DNA of 64,000 nucleotides, taken from NCBI GenBank assembly GCA_014773175.1, contig VXCM01000213.1, positions 176,232-240,231 of the forward strand. The letters are read 5' to 3'. The position numbers and the translations under genes are program-made. The DNA comes from Lucifuga dentata (Eukaryota; Chordata; Actinopteri; Ophidiiformes; Bythitidae). Below the pieces are notes generated by a model that saw only the letters and a list, made by a program, of their open reading frames with translations, was not told where the DNA came from and did not search any database. Positions 23,701 to 38,000 of this stretch are shown one piece after another (the first letter of the stretch is position 1; each line of letters begins with the position of its first letter).

Positions 23701-26304
23701 GCTTTTAGGGGGACAGCAGCCAGGTTCACAGAAAGGTCTGAGTGGAAAGTCTGTATACACAGACACCAGTGAGATATACTATATTCATGTCACTTTCACA
23801 AACCCTGGATGTGTATTTGCCTCTCACCTCTGAGAACACTTGGCCATGAACAGCCGCCACCGCTGCCTGTTTCATGTCTGGACGTCACAGGCTGTATTTA
23901 TGCCTATCAGAGTGAGCATAAAACAGTGCTGCATTAGAGCCAGGCCCGCAGGGCTGTAAATAACAGATGATGCTCACTCTGGCCAGGTCTACATACCACG
24001 ACTCTAAACACTTTCTCTGTGAGTTATAGCTGTTTACTAAAAGCCCTTGCCTTTGTTATTCATATAGTATATGGCGGGATGTTTCACAAGAATACTACCA
24101 TGGAGAATGATTGCAGGCATCTGAAAGAAGACTGCCTTATTGTTCTTTAACTGTTGCTCAGTTTCTTCTTAAATAGTTTATTCAATCTTCAAACATTTGT
24201 AATGTAAGAATTTTTGTGAAATAGTATGGCGTAGATGCTCTCCTTTTCCACATTCGGTCCAACTGTATATAAAAAAACACAATAATGAATGTAGCTTGAA
24301 ATGGAAAATGTCAGTTTAAACAGTTTATTGGCAAATCAAAAGCCTGAATCAAAGAAAGATATTGTCTTTACTCAAAAAAAAAAACAGAAAAAGAAACGAA
24401 AATCAGTGGTTCAGAATGTCCTTATCGCCTGAAGCAAGAGCTTTTAATGAAAACTTAATACCATTTTATTACTCAACTAATGGATAAAACTTGCCACAAG
24501 TGTAGAGTCTGACCTAAAGGTAATAAGCCTGCAATAATCAATATGTTTGATACGTTGAGTTAAACTCCAGAGAGAGTAATTAACAGACTGCAGCTCTGTG
24601 GAGTTTCATGGTGCTTTAGTTCAGTGTTGTGGTTTTCAGGCATAGCTTTTTCTCACAGTTCATGCAAAACTGCTCATTGTCATCAGCCAGTCAGATGCAT
24701 GAATGGCTTCTTGGATACTTGAAATATATTGTATATAGAAACTGCAACAATTTCTGCAGTGTGACTTTAAAATCAAATCAGATTTTGCATTAAATCCTGT
24801 CTCGCAATACAGTATAGTATATAGTACTGTTTCTGATGTTTGTTTGCCAAAAAAAAAAAAAACATTGCAAAATTGCATTAAAAAATTGCACAATTCAACT
24901 TTCATTATATTCAGCTAAAATGTTAAAGAATAATTAGAGCTGAATTTGAAATAAAAAGATTTAAGAGGTAAACAAAGGTCACCTATCAAAACATTATCAA
25001 TGTCTATGGGTCCTTTTAATGTCTTAATCACCCAAGAATCTACAAACACACCCCTTAATATCAACACAGCCTCCCTTAAATCCCTGAACTCCACTTAATT
25101 TGTAAAATGAAGTGACAGAGTGCTTAAATAATCCTTAAAAAATTAAGTTATTAAAACTCTTAATCATTAACGTTAAAAAGAGCCTGCGGAGCTTAAGCAA
25201 CCTTTAAAGTTTTAACTTTGTGGTCTGTTAAGAATCAAAGTCGGGTTGTTTTTCCCTTTAAAGTAACTGATTTCATCTCGTATCCATTAAACATTATTTA
25301 ACCAAAATGAATAAATTAGTAATTTTAGAAATCAGTTTAAGCTTTATAACAGTTTTATAACATGAGTAAGATGTTTTAATCTCAGGAAGTTGGAAATTTG
25401 AGGTGATTTTCTTGTCCAAAATGAACTATTAATCATTATGAACTATTAATGTATGTTGTGCTATATTATAAACTGCAATATAGGTTTTAAATGTGAAAAA
25501 AGTAGGAGCAACACAATAAACAGCTACTGAGTAAAGCAATATCAACTGAACTCATTTTATTTCCTGATTATTAACATATTTTATAGTGAAAAGCTGCTAA
25601 AACAAGCACAGCACAGTGCCTTATATGTGGGTAAACGTTTTCTAAAATCTTTACCTATGCAACAATAAAATAACAAACAATATTCTTACTTTTTGACACA
25701 ATATGCTTACATATAAAACAAATAATAGTTTGTAGTAGCTTTGACAAAATAAATTAAAGTCATAATGTACAGTTATTATTACACTCCTTGTCATCAACAA
25801 AAGTTTTCTAAAACATTTCACAAAGCTGTATTTCTGTTAGATCATATTTGGTCAGGAATAAAATAAAAACAGGCCGAGATGTAAAGGTGGACCATCTCTG
25901 AAAAACATTATAATTCCAGTATTATGAAATGCAGCGGCAGAGTGGATGAGGTGAGTTTTAGACATTATTGACCATAATTGGAGTTGAGATATGTACAGGA
26001 AAGTTGGCGTTTATACTTAATAATTAATAATAGTGCACATCTGCATTCAGACTTCCAACCTGAGGACTTAAGCACCTCTCAGGTGAGCTGCAGTTTACAG
26101 TATGTAACCTTCATTTTCAGAAAGCTGAACACAAGCCACTCATAATAAGCTCAGCATTGTAGACATGTGGCTGATTTTAATCATTTTAACTTTCAGCTTT
26201 CTCTGTGGATCTTTTGACTTACACAGCTCCACTTAAGTTATCAAATCTAAACATGCCCCTTTCCTCTATCCATAAATAGCTTTATTCACTGGAATTGAAG
26301 GGAA

Positions 26305-26530
26305 CACATTCACATTATGCAGATTTCCATGTTTGTTTTTTTTTTGGTTTTTTTTTTCATGTAGGGCTCTGTTTCAAATCATTTTAAGTGCTTTAATGTG
26401 TACAAAACACATTGATCCACTGTGCACACTGAGTGAAAACAGATCATTTTAAGTACTGTCTCATTAAAGCCCCCTCCCAAAAATCCTGCTTAATATGAGC
26501 CTTAACTGAAAGAGTAATATGTTCAAAGTC
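26305..26530 (-). repeat. F2 element 3' fragment, minus orientation
   Basis: TTATGCAGATTTCCATG is the complement of the F2 end; CACACTGAGTGAAAACAGAT is the complement of the TTTTCACTCAG block. A T-rich expansion sits near the end. Confidence 0.55.
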
Positions 26531-28496
26531 AAACACAACAGCGTTGTATTGCTGCTTTGATTTTGATTGTGGAGTTCTACTCATGTCAAAAAAAAAAAAA
26601 AAAAAANAAAAAAAAAAAAAAAAAATACCATATCACAACCATGTGAGAGTGACTGAGAATTAATATGAACCTCATTATTCCTCCTGTTTTTGGTCTGTTT
26701 GCACGATTTGTTTCCACACTGAGATGTCTAAGGCCTGGTGCATGCTTAGCACGGATACAATGCAAAACAGGCAATCCTGCCATTCTGGCTTCTTACGCTT
26801 TCATGATGACCACGAATAATGATCGCGCTTTACGAATTGTAAGAGCCTGTATAACAGCTGTAATAACCTTAGCTCTTCTTGGTTTGTCTTCTTTCTAGCC
26901 TTCATGTAGATTTTTCCATTTAATACGGCAGAATGTCCCTTGGATGCCAGAGTACGTGCTATCTCCGTCCAGGAACTAGCAGCCATTTGGGTCTTCATAA
27001 TCCTCATGGAGGAATCATATAGACGCTGGTACTTTCTCCCTACTCAAGTCAGTTGCTTGGCCAACCATCGATGAAGATGCATTCAGATCACATGGATAAA
27101 GTCTGCATTATTTCAAATTTTGAGGGTTATGTGATTTCACAAGTGACCCTCAAATGTGGCTTCTGCAGCTGGCCATTGGGCTGCAATTACATCACATTTT
27201 CTGCACGCCCACCATCACATTCACATCCGTGTTAAGCATAAACCAGCCTTAACCAACTGAAAATGTCAGACCAGAGGCACACAAGAACAATTTAATATCA
27301 CCATGACTGCTTATTTTCCTTTGAAGCGGCAAGCTTTACCACCAGGGCAATAAATCAGCACTTAGCTTAATGTTTCAGAGAGACAAAACACCTGAAAATA
27401 GCTTGTTTTTCTTTACACTTCAAAGCGATACATAATGCATTAGATTAGTCAGGCAAAAATGTCGGAGGAGTTTGCTTTTACACACAGAAAGCAGCACTTA
27501 GCAACTGATATGCAAATGTAGGTCCCACAATAAAAAGCTACATCTTTGTCATTGTCTGAACACGTGAATTGATTTTTTTTTTTCTGCTTGAAAACACAGT
27601 GTACAGAAGCATTTCAGCTAATACAAAAGTAATCTTCTAATTTAATAAACATATTCAAGAGAAGTGTGTATGACCCATCAGGAGGTTATACCGGGAAAGC
27701 AAACCTGTAATATGAATTTCCGAAAGTAGGAATAGGTTGATTCGTCATCCTATTGTGCTTTTTCAGCATAAGCTGGATTAAAAATACTCCACCACCCACG
27801 ATGTTTATGTATTGGCTGACTTTTGTCCACTTACAGCATCCACCGGCCTTACTCAGCAGAAAGCTGGACGTGGCAACCCAGGCAAGTCCCACATTTAAGC
27901 GCTCTTCATACAAAGGTTTGATGTATGTGGTGTGGCTGAGAAAACACGTTTTGTGCACTGAACGCTGTGCAGACACACAGCAAAGGAGCCCCTTTCTTCA
28001 CTGTCTCATCTCAAACATACAACATCCTCTCTGCCCCCCCCNCCCCCCCTTACTGATTTACAGTCTCATTCGACGCGTGACCTTCTATGGTTAGAATGTT
28101 AACAAGTTTTACCCTTCACACTCTGTCTCTGCCTGTAGACAAAGACAGAAGATATTAAAAAAAAAAAAAACTTATATTAGTTGCAACGGTCAGTCCCTTT
28201 GTAACAGCTAATAAATCAGCTGCTAATGTTTTATCAGTGAGGATTAAACCATTATTAAGAACAACTTTTGGGTTGCCAGATTGTGTAAAATACATCTGCT
28301 ATTTTCTTTATCTTTTTTTCTTCTCTATTTTCTTTTTTTAATCTCGTTAGCATTTATGGCTGCAGTGATGGAATATTTGTATTATTCTTTCGCAGAAAAC
28401 CTTCATTAATTAGCTTCTAACTAAAGTACTTTTCACATGGAAGGAGCTGTTTCAGGAACCCAGAAACCTTTTCTTTATTATGCACCAAGGAACCAG

Positions 28497-28519
28497 AACC
28501 CTAACCCTAACCCTAACCC
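28497..28519 (+). repeat. Short interstitial telomere-like array (CCCTAA)n
   Basis: Just under four perfect AACCCT units in a row, the vertebrate telomere hexamer read on the C-rich strand. Flanks are ordinary intergenic sequence. The minus-strand reading would be (TTAGGG)n. Confidence 0.8.
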
Positions 28520-29858
28520 GCATTGATACCGGTTGGAGAACCATTTTTTTTTTTTAGCTCCTACTCCAGGATAGGTACTCTGATTATTCAGGAACTGCTG
28601 GGTGTGATGCACAAGACCGAATGTCCCTGTTTGGACACACTCAGACAGACAACGATTGGCTAAAATAATTTTAGCTTGTTTTGTACACAGCATAATAGCA
28701 ACAGTGAAGTTTCAAGACTTTTGAAGAAGACGGTAGACAACAGATGGGGAGATTCTGAGTGACTTTGCATTTTCCACTCAAACTGAAAAAGTATTTCAAA
28801 AGAAATTGCCATGTTTATTATAAAAAAAAAATAAAAATTAAAAAAGGAGATAAAGAAGAATCAGAAGTCTCAAAAATTAAAATGGCTCCAACACAATGAG
28901 AATTCATTTCCTCATATTCCATATACTGTACTTCACAGTACTTTAAGCATGGTAGGAATGTAAGCAAGGAACTCTTAAGGAACCATATAGTCCTTAATCC
29001 AGCTAGTTCTATGCAAAGCAGTCCAAATTTAGTTCTGAACTTAAAAGCGCAGAATTGATAGCTTATAAAAAAAAATAAAAAATGAAAAATTTGTGACCCC
29101 CTTAAATAGGAATTTGACTTGGCAACCCAAAAGTTGTTCTTATTAATATTTTATTTCCGATCTAACATTTATAAAGCCATTAGCTACAGCTTATAAATTC
29201 TTTATGATGACTGCCTTATGTACTGACCCCTTTGACATTTGGGTTCATATCCTTCCTCAGTGGCTTCAGAAACCAGGAGGAGAATTCAGCATTTCACTCA
29301 GACTTATCAAACGATTGATTCTCATCCTAAAATGACACGTTTCAACTTGAAACCTTCGGATATGCAGCAGTGGAGGAGCAGCTGCAGAAACCACAGATAG
29401 TTTCTTTTTCGCCTCCTCCTCAGCTCTGGACAGTTTCATTCTTCTAAAACAATCAAGCAGCGATGCTATCACCAGCAGAATGGAGGGTTATTATTCTGCA
29501 GGAAGTGAGATGGATGCCTCATCTTATTACACTTTCTCTTCAAATGATGCACAGATTAGGACATATTTTTATTTTTGTTGAAAATCATGTTCGTTATGGC
29601 CTTTGAATCTCCACTGGGTCCTTACTGAGATAGATACTGAGCGACTGTAAGCTTTCCAAGCATATGCATTCAACATAACATAAATTTAATGTTAATGATG
29701 GAGTTTAATGTCCTGCTGTATTGTACCTGAGCCAGACTGCACACACATCAAGCTTTATATGCTGTGCTAGGTCCATGATTGTCTCTAATCTTCTGGCTAA
29801 GCCATGAATCACGTGTTGTGTCCATCTTTACAAGGTCTTAGACCGCTCTGGTTCAAGC

Positions 29859-30103
29859 CTACGTGCTCCTGTAGGTCTTGATGATATCTTTGATTGTCCT
29901 CCTGCAGATGGGGCAGCAGGCGTTCGCCATCTTCTTGAGTTTGAGGCCACAGGTGTAGCAGAGACACATGTGTCCACAGGCGTAGAGAACCGTGTCCACA
30001 ACATTCTCGTAGCAAATGGTGCACTCGTCGCTCCACGAGCCTGAGCAAGATGGGAAGGTAGGGGACTCTGGATGGCTGGAGAATGGAGAGCTTGGGGTTG
30101 TAC
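29859..30103 (-). CDS. NEURL1: NEURL1 last exon: RING finger and stop
   Basis: Encodes residues 498-578: a Ser/Pro-rich lead, [34 protein letters not shown], then [20 protein letters not shown] and the stop. All eight zinc ligands of the C3HC4 RING are present, so E2 binding should be intact. The acceptor is ATAACCTTAG on the minus strand; the exon starts with GT of a split glycine codon. Confidence 0.96.
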
Positions 30104-33100
30104 CTAAGGTTATAAGACAACAGATATTAGAAGGATGCCATGTTGCATCCATCTAGCATGTTCCACATTTTTAGAGGAGCGTTCCAAGCTCCTCAACTAG
30201 AAAAAAGTTCAGCTCTTTGCAGAGATACCCTATATGCCTTCACAGCTTTTTGGGCCTTCCCAACTGAACAGGCCACAACAAACAGAGAAGAAAAGTTATT
30301 GCTGACCACTCAAAGCTATTGGATCTAACAGAGCAAAGTCATCTGACAAGTAAGAAAACATTAAGCTAGGTGGAAGCAGGACATGTGGAGTTTTCTTTAA
30401 GTTTTCAGATTCGTTCATCTGATACCACTGTGTTTTTAATTGCCTGAACGTAGCTTCTCTGTGAAGCTTGCAGGCGCACAACTGAGTGACAGCTGAATAC
30501 ACGTTGCCTAGCAACATCAAACCTCTCACAGCCAAAAATGCATCCATGTGATTGAGATCAGTGCTGCAGGAGGGAGAAGCACTGTTGTGCACATCGCATT
30601 TTTGGCATCCAATGTGATCCCGGCCTCGCTCCGCTCTAAGAATCTTTCAGTCAGAATTATGAGATTTAGAGTTTCTGACAGAAAGGGGTGATAAATGACT
30701 GAATGCTGAGAAAATGAAATGACTGACACACCACCCCAGGAAGGAAAGGAGGGATAAAAGAGAAAGGAGCAAATGGACAAACCTGTGGAGGAAGTAAAGA
30801 CAGTCTGGTAGTTGGAGTTGAGGCTGGAGTTCAGGTTGATGCTAAAGGGTGTGTTGAGGTTGGGTTCAGAGTTGCCACCGCATAGCAGCGTGGGAGTGTT
30901 CGGTGTACAGGACGGAGAGCCTGGGACCGACTGGCCTTGGAGGTCTGGGTGCAGAGACGAACCTGGAGATGCCGAAAAGTTTGGATCAGACTTTTTTGAG
31001 ATAATTCTGTAAAGTTCTACGGGCACATCTAAGTGCCCGCAGAGCCAAATGGTTTCATAACGAAGATCAGCAAGTTAGTCAGAGCTGATAATTAGCAAAC
31101 GGAGGCGAGTTTTGGTACAGCTTCCTCTCGCTTTTACACACACATGCAAAGTTTGTGTTATCTCCAAGCAGATGACTTGTGAGTTCACAGTGTCTGTGTG
31201 TGGGTGTGTGTAAGTTAGTCAAGAGCCTTGGAGATGGTGAAGTGTGGTGTGGTGATGCAAAGAAGGCCCCNCCCCCCCCCCTTTTCATCTACCTATGATC
31301 CCTCTTAATAGGTTAGAAAATGGTTCCACAGAGTTGCCTCAAACACGGTCATGGACGGTCTCCCCATAACCGACTCTGGTGTCGGTTCTCATGCTGGCAG
31401 CTCATCTCACCTCACAGAGGGGAGAATACCTTTGCTGATTTCATAGACAAATTGTTATCTAGTCTGTCTGGCAAGTGCAAGGATTTACTGTTTATACGTT
31501 GTCCTTCCTCTGACCATGACAGAATATTGCTACACTATTTTGAATTATTGCTTTCTGGCTGGCTGGTTCACCATCTACGACAACTATCCTTCCTTCCATG
31601 TGTCAAATGCGTTTCTGTTGATATCAAAAAATGCAAAATTCATGGCCTTTCTCTGATTTCTGTCAATATGCCACCTTTAAACACCCTGCACAATCTGATA
31701 CTGTTTATTTATCATGCACTGTTTTTGTGCTCATTTTCAGCATCAAAAAGTTGGTGAAACTTGGCAATAAAAACACGAACGTGGGTGGAAATCAGTTTAT
31801 AAAATTAGCATGGGCAGGCAGCATTTTAACTGTTTCATGTTGTTTTACTTTCTTTGAGAAACTCAAAGGCACAATTAGCAGCTCATTTTCCTCCCATTTT
31901 TCTTTCCACTTTTGACTATCAAAAGCTGTTGGCAAGCTGTGTGGATGACTGTATCTTCTTCATATCCATCCATCCATCCATTCTCACACTTTCTTGTACA
32001 GGGTTGCAGGGCAGCTAGAGCCTATCCCACGGTCATTGGGACACCCTGGAAAGGTCACCAGTTCATCTCGCAGCTAACACATCTGTAGACAAACTTACTT
32101 ACACTCACATTCACACATCTGAGCAATTTAGAGTTTCCAATGCACCTAACCTGTATGTTTTTGGAGGTGGGAGGAAACCCACAAAGACACAGAGTCAGGC
32201 AAACTCAGGCAAACTCCACACAGAAAGTCTGATACAACCTTCCGACCTTCTTGTTGTGAGGAAACAGTGCCAAACACCAAACCATCATGCTGCTCGATCT
32301 TCTTCTATTAATGAAATTTGATGCTGGTTAACCTTGAGCCACCAGTATAGGTTATTAAAAACTACTATGACCAATCTTACACGCGAAACAAAGATTATGC
32401 ATGAGTGAGTAGTTTTCAAAATCCAAAAGATCATAAGAGGCATGCATGATTTATACCCTCCAGGGAAATACATCCCTTACATTACCTGCTTAATGTGACC
32501 TATGTGGCAGCCCGGCTGTTAGCCAATGTCCTGCTCAACTCTAATTAGACAGAATTGATATGCTTCATGTCTATTCGTGTACTCTTTCATCAAAGGGATA
32601 TCTCGTCTTCTCTCATTATATGAATTTACTGCTGGCAGTGTGAGCAGGAATGAGTATGTCAATGTCTTTAGCTATGCAGGCCGTACAGGAAGCAGATACT
32701 GGCTTAGTGTGTGTGGTGGCTTTTAACACTTCTTATGAAATATATAAATATACTATTTTTTCAGTTTGATATTAGTATCAGGAAGAGTCATTTTTCATGA
32801 TTCCAGCTGATCAGTGCAGAAACAAATATATACAAACCAACACCAGGAGGCTTGTAACGAGGAGATGGATGACTGATTCCAAAACCTTGCATGAACATAA
32901 AATCGTGCTTCCTACACAGACGAAATGACTCTGTGAGAGCAACAGACTCCCATCTGTTCCACTTCACAGGCTTGACAACACCAAACCATGAAAAACTGTC
33001 ACTTGCATCAGTGGCTAGATGTTTCCATGGTAACTCATGGTGTGCGGTTTGCAGAGAGTGGGTGAGGAGCGACGTCACAAATGCACTCCCCACAGCTGGA

Positions 33101-34324
33101 GAGGGTAATGACTCGAGAAACGCTCACACCCCAAGAATCAGGAGAACGGAAAGTGATGAAGAAAATGCACAGGGAATGAGGAAGTATGTCCAGAGATGAT
33201 TGGAGTCTGGTGTTTGGGGGATGGTTGTGTGGGTGGGAACCCCGGCATCTTAAACCATGCAATTACATTTTAATAATGCATAAGAAGGGCATCATAAGGA
33301 GCTATCACGCAGCCCCTCTAGATACAAAATGCTGGCTGCTGGGAGCCCACGCAAGACAGAAATAACCTCTTTAGACCCGGATGACAGACTACTTTAGAGG
33401 AGAGGAGAGGAGAGGAGAGGATGGTACAGTACACAAAATATAATTTCCTTTTCTTTGAAGAACTGTAATAAGAAAATGAATTACACTTGCAAAGGAAACA
33501 CAAATAAATCAAATATTGATGTGGATTTTAGGAAATATCCCAAATATCCCCTCTAAATATAAATTCCATGTGTTGAAGAGAAAAGTGTAACAGGCTGCAA
33601 CAGGATGTTATTATTAGCAACATGGCCAGAATAAAAAAGCTGGGGTGGAGCAAATTATATTAAAAGAAATGAAGATATATGGCATTATCTTCGGAGACTG
33701 TAAACTAATCAAAACCATTCACATTTGTGCTTACAGCATTCTGTGATATTTCATGGTCATATCATAATACAGTAAATAAAATCTTAGAGTTACACCAACT
33801 CCATCATATAAAAAACAGAGAAATTTGAATCTCTGAAGTGCGCAACTCTTAAGTCGGCTTTATATATTTCAGAATTTAATTTAAATTCACACAAAATATA
33901 GAGGAGGTTCATAAACACATTTATCTCTTTATTGAATGTGTGTATGTGTGTCCAGTGTTGTTGGGAGTGCTTGGCAATATCAGCAACTATATTTTTTCAC
34001 TTTAGCTGAATCTTATGATGTTTCCAAAAGTGGGAGGAAATTGCTACAATACACTTACTGCACACATAAACAATATTATATCAGTCACTAAAAGAAAAAA
34101 AAAATGAAACGGTCACTGCAAGACAAAGGTTGGAAGCAAACAACTGTTCTTTGAAGAAACCAGAAAACTAGATTTGTCATCATCAAAAGCACATCTTCAA
34201 TATGTTTCTGTTTCAGCCTGTGATCATCATCTGCACAAAGAACAAAATATCCAGACAAGAGGGCACTTAGAGAGCTCATACCTCCATCAAGGCTCAACAA
34301 CCCTCTCATTGAGCTTTTTTTTTN

Positions 34325-34358
<34 letters not shown>

Positions 34359-34971
34359 GAAAGCCAGACCTTAACTATCATTACCTTGAAAGCAGATGTT
34401 TAAGTACAGCAGCATCATGGACATCTTTTTTCTGGCTCTACTGGAACATTTATATTAACAAATAAGTATCATCTTAAGGACAAGTGTGCTTACTCTATAC
34501 TTTCCTCCCCATCAGAGAGTCAAAAGGTGAACAACCCACCTCTCACAGCATCTGTCCAGGTGTGGTGAGAGAAATCCTAAGTGAAACTGTGCCCCGTTAT
34601 TCCTGTTTATATCACTGTTATAATTGAGTGGAGAATTCTTGTAAATAACCTTGCCTCTCTCTTAAAGGACCATACCACCCATTTTGCATGTTTGAGCCTA
34701 ATATATTAAATTTTCATACATGTAANAAAGGACCATACCACCCATTTTGCATGTTTGAGCCTAATATATTAAATTTTCATACATGTAAGGTTCCTGACAA
34801 TCACTTTCCAAAGCATACTACTGGAATGATGAGTTAAAAATGTTTTTCCTATCTTCCAGACTGCCATTGGTTTCGGTTCATTCTGGTACGCTATTAAAAT
34901 CAACTTGTTGATACTTGAAACATTCTTGGGATATGTAATCTTTCATCGCGAACAAGATGTGTATTCAGGGG

Positions 34972-35003
<32 letters not shown>

Positions 35004-38000
35004 TTTTTTCCAAATTTCATAATTTTAGTGCTTAAGCACAATAAAAAGCATGGAGTGAATGTATGTCTCCACCGGAGAATATAGTCCCAAAAGAAGACCT
35101 GCATCTATCGAATAATTTTAATGACTGACTTCATAAGGCTGTGTAATTATATTAGCAGACAAAACATCGATTTTTTAGGTGGGTGTATCGCTTGAATATT
35201 TGATTTTGAAAGATTAAGAGGTCTGGAAAATATCAGGAAAGCTGAAATATGGTTTTATCCTTTGGAAATGGTTGTCAGTAACCTTACGTGTATGAAAATT
35301 GAATGTATTAGGCTCAAACATGCAAAATGGATAGTATGGTCCTTTAAAGTGAAAGTGTGTGTAGTTTTCGCATTTACTGTATGATTATTCATGTTGAGAG
35401 CAAAAAAAAAAAAAAAAAAAAAAAAAACAGATGCACGCGCACGCGCACACACACCACCACCACCACCACCACCACCTCCCCTCTCAATGAAGGCGGCTTT
35501 TCACCTCACATTCCAGTTTACACCTGAAAAGTTATAAACAAGGTTAAGTTAGTTAAGGTTAATTAATTGTTTTGATCAAGGCAGAATTTTATCCACTAAA
35601 GTACAAACAGTACCTGAATATGAATGTGCGTGTTCTGACGAGGTATGAGAATTTGAGAACATCTTGATCCTTTGCCAACATTGTTTTTAAAAAAAACTCT
35701 GCTGAAATCAAATAACTAATTGATGAATATTTTGTTTGCTTGAAGACATGTTTACATTCATATGCACACTGTGAGAAGAGAATGTAAATTCCTGAGAGAG
35801 ATATATGAGTTGATGATAACTCAGCGAGTTAAACACAAAGCAAATAAGGCTGAAACTATTTCATGACTTGGCTGAGCAGTAATCCAACTTTTAAAGGTTA
35901 TTCAAGGATCAGAATGGAAAATTGCAGACAACCGATGTAATGTAAAACTCTTTTGAACATGTCTGTATCTTGTGAATCCATACAATATTATGGTTATAAC
36001 TAATGAAAATGGCAATCCTCATAAAATATCAACAAAGGAAATCAATGATATGTGCAGGCAAATCCATGTAATCAGTGTTTTTATTTATTGACGTCTGCAT
36101 GCTTGGATAAGCTCCACCCCCAATGAAAATTAATTTAAAAAATAAGAGGGAATTGAAAATTAATGAATGTTTGTAATGCTGTTTTTAGAAGTGCTCATAT
36201 AAGTTGTACATATGACTGATAATAAAGTCTTTATTGTGAATGTTTCCTTCTTTATGGAATATTCACTATATTCTATATTTCATTTAGAAAGAGTCGCTTC
36301 CATTGCTGTGCAACTTCCAACTGATTTACAGCATCATTAATGAATTTCTGGCCTCCAAGTGATAGAAGAACTCCAAAAGAAAAGCCAACTGCACAAAGTC
36401 CTGACATACTGACACTTTGTAACATGCTTCCTATGTACATATTCACCATATTCATCAGACACAGAGCAACATTAGCAACCCACTGAAATCGTGTTTCTGT
36501 CCAATAATCACTCTGCTTAGATGTTTTGGTCTCCAACAACTCCTGAGAAATATATCTGCATCTTCATCAAATTTCTTCACCAGCTAGGTCTAACTTTGTC
36601 TGTAGGCAGCAAGCAGCATACAGTCAGCTTAATATAGTTTTTTTTTTTTTTTTTTTTTTTTTAAGTGGAAATAGCTGTCTACTACTGCTGGAAATGCAAA
36701 CTAACCAGTAAATGTGTCTCCTTAACATTAAAACAATGACCTGTGGTAAAAGAGGGTAAAATCTCCATAGATGTGCAGAGTTGGGTCATTCTCTGAGGTT
36801 TTTAGTGAACCTTTCACATTATGATAATACAGCTGTTTGAACGCTGTTGACCAGCTCCTCCATAATCACCCTATTCTAAAATGAAAAAACTTAGAAATGT
36901 TTTGATATTGTAAGATTTGACTCTTTTTGCCCTTGAAATATCCCTAAAATAATGTTTGACACACAAATAGCAGGAACTTACCTAGAATTCTGAGCTGTGT
37001 GATGGTGCCGTGTAGACCGTAGAACATCCAGAGCGGCCTGGAGTTATCCACGCACAGCTGCATTCCTGCACTGATGCCATTGTGGCTCAACATGACCTCC
37101 CCTTCTGCGTTAACCACAAAGCCCAAGATATCCCCACTCTGGAGTGGCAATGGCACCCGGCAAACCGCCCAGAATTCCTTGCGGTCAACCAGAGACTCTG
37201 GGTTGTAGGGCAGGTCACTTGGCCTCAGGGTGGCCGGATCACATGACGTCACACCGTAGGAAAGAGACCCAGGCCGCGTAGCACCCGCCTTTGTCACCTT
37301 TACAAAAACATTCTCTGAGCACCGCAATGGCCGGCTGGTGAACACCAGGGTCCTCTCGTCACCGCGGTGATCAAGTCGCGCTGCCGTCTGCTTGTCCAGG
37401 GTGGTAACATGGATGCCATGCACAGAGTGGAAATGCATGTCAGTGTCTAACTGTGTGGGCAGGAGCGAGCACTGCTGGGAGTTCTGAGTGTTTTGGGGCA
37501 CATGGCAAGAGAAGGAGCTTGAACTCAGTGGCTGGATTTGCTCCTCTTCCTCATCATCTTCCTCCTGCTGCTGGAGGCTGAGATCACACAGGCTGATGGA
37601 AAGGCGAGGGTCATCACCGTTTCGCTGGATGGATGCCCGGTGGCTAGCAGCAAAAGAACGAGGACGGAAGCAATCCAGAGGGACCATCTCGCTGTCTGTG
37701 GAAGACAAACATTGGCTGTTTTATGACACAATAATCTGTGTTTTCAGTCTTTACTTAAATTGAAAATAAATGGTGATAAGAAATAGACAAGCAGTTTTAA
37801 ATGTTGTATTCTGATGCAGCTTGATCTTGTTTTACATTCTATGTCTGAAAGCTGTTCATCCATCACAAATGTCACTGCCATCGCATGCTAGCTTGAGGCC
37901 TCTTTATTTTAATAATTCTAACACATTCTGTGTGATAAAGCCTGTAGTCCAAAAATATGAACAAATCTATCAACGTTTATGTGTTTTAAAAGCATATCAG

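Larger units (their letters stand above)
20471..29858. other. Intergenic region between the convergent genes
   Basis: Runs from the candidate SH3PXD2A polyadenylation site to the NEURL1 stop; the low end of the NEURL1 3' UTR must lie inside its right part, but no single polyadenylation hexamer stands out among several TTTATT occurrences (AATAAA on the minus strand). It holds an F1 copy (23131-23700), F2 fragments (20795-20916, about 26305-26530), poly-A/T and poly-C joins (26607, 28042) and a short telomere-like array (28497-28519). No open frame longer than about 100 codons and no recognisable protein motif on either strand. Confidence 0.7.
30963..36981 (-). other. NEURL1 intron 4 with repeats and an unidentified coding-like segment
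   Basis: A 6-kb intron. Contents: a poly-C join at 31271, an old (ATCC)-tailed retroposon fragment 31966-32290, an AGAGG pentamer array 33396-33420, a poly-T join at 34324, an F1 element 34662-35347 that contains an assembly duplication, poly-A and (CAC)n at 35401-35475, and the coding-like segment 36273-36600. No NEURL1 exon is expected here. Confidence 0.75.

Noticed and set aside
30526..31026. 166-codon minus-strand frame read as a separate protein
   Set aside because: It is NEURL1 exon 5 (30783-30962) plus read-through into both introns.
36273..36540. Alternative 3' terminal exon of NEURL1
   Set aside because: Splicing exon 4 to the best acceptor here reaches a stop after about eight codons in that phase, and the frame seen belongs to another phase.
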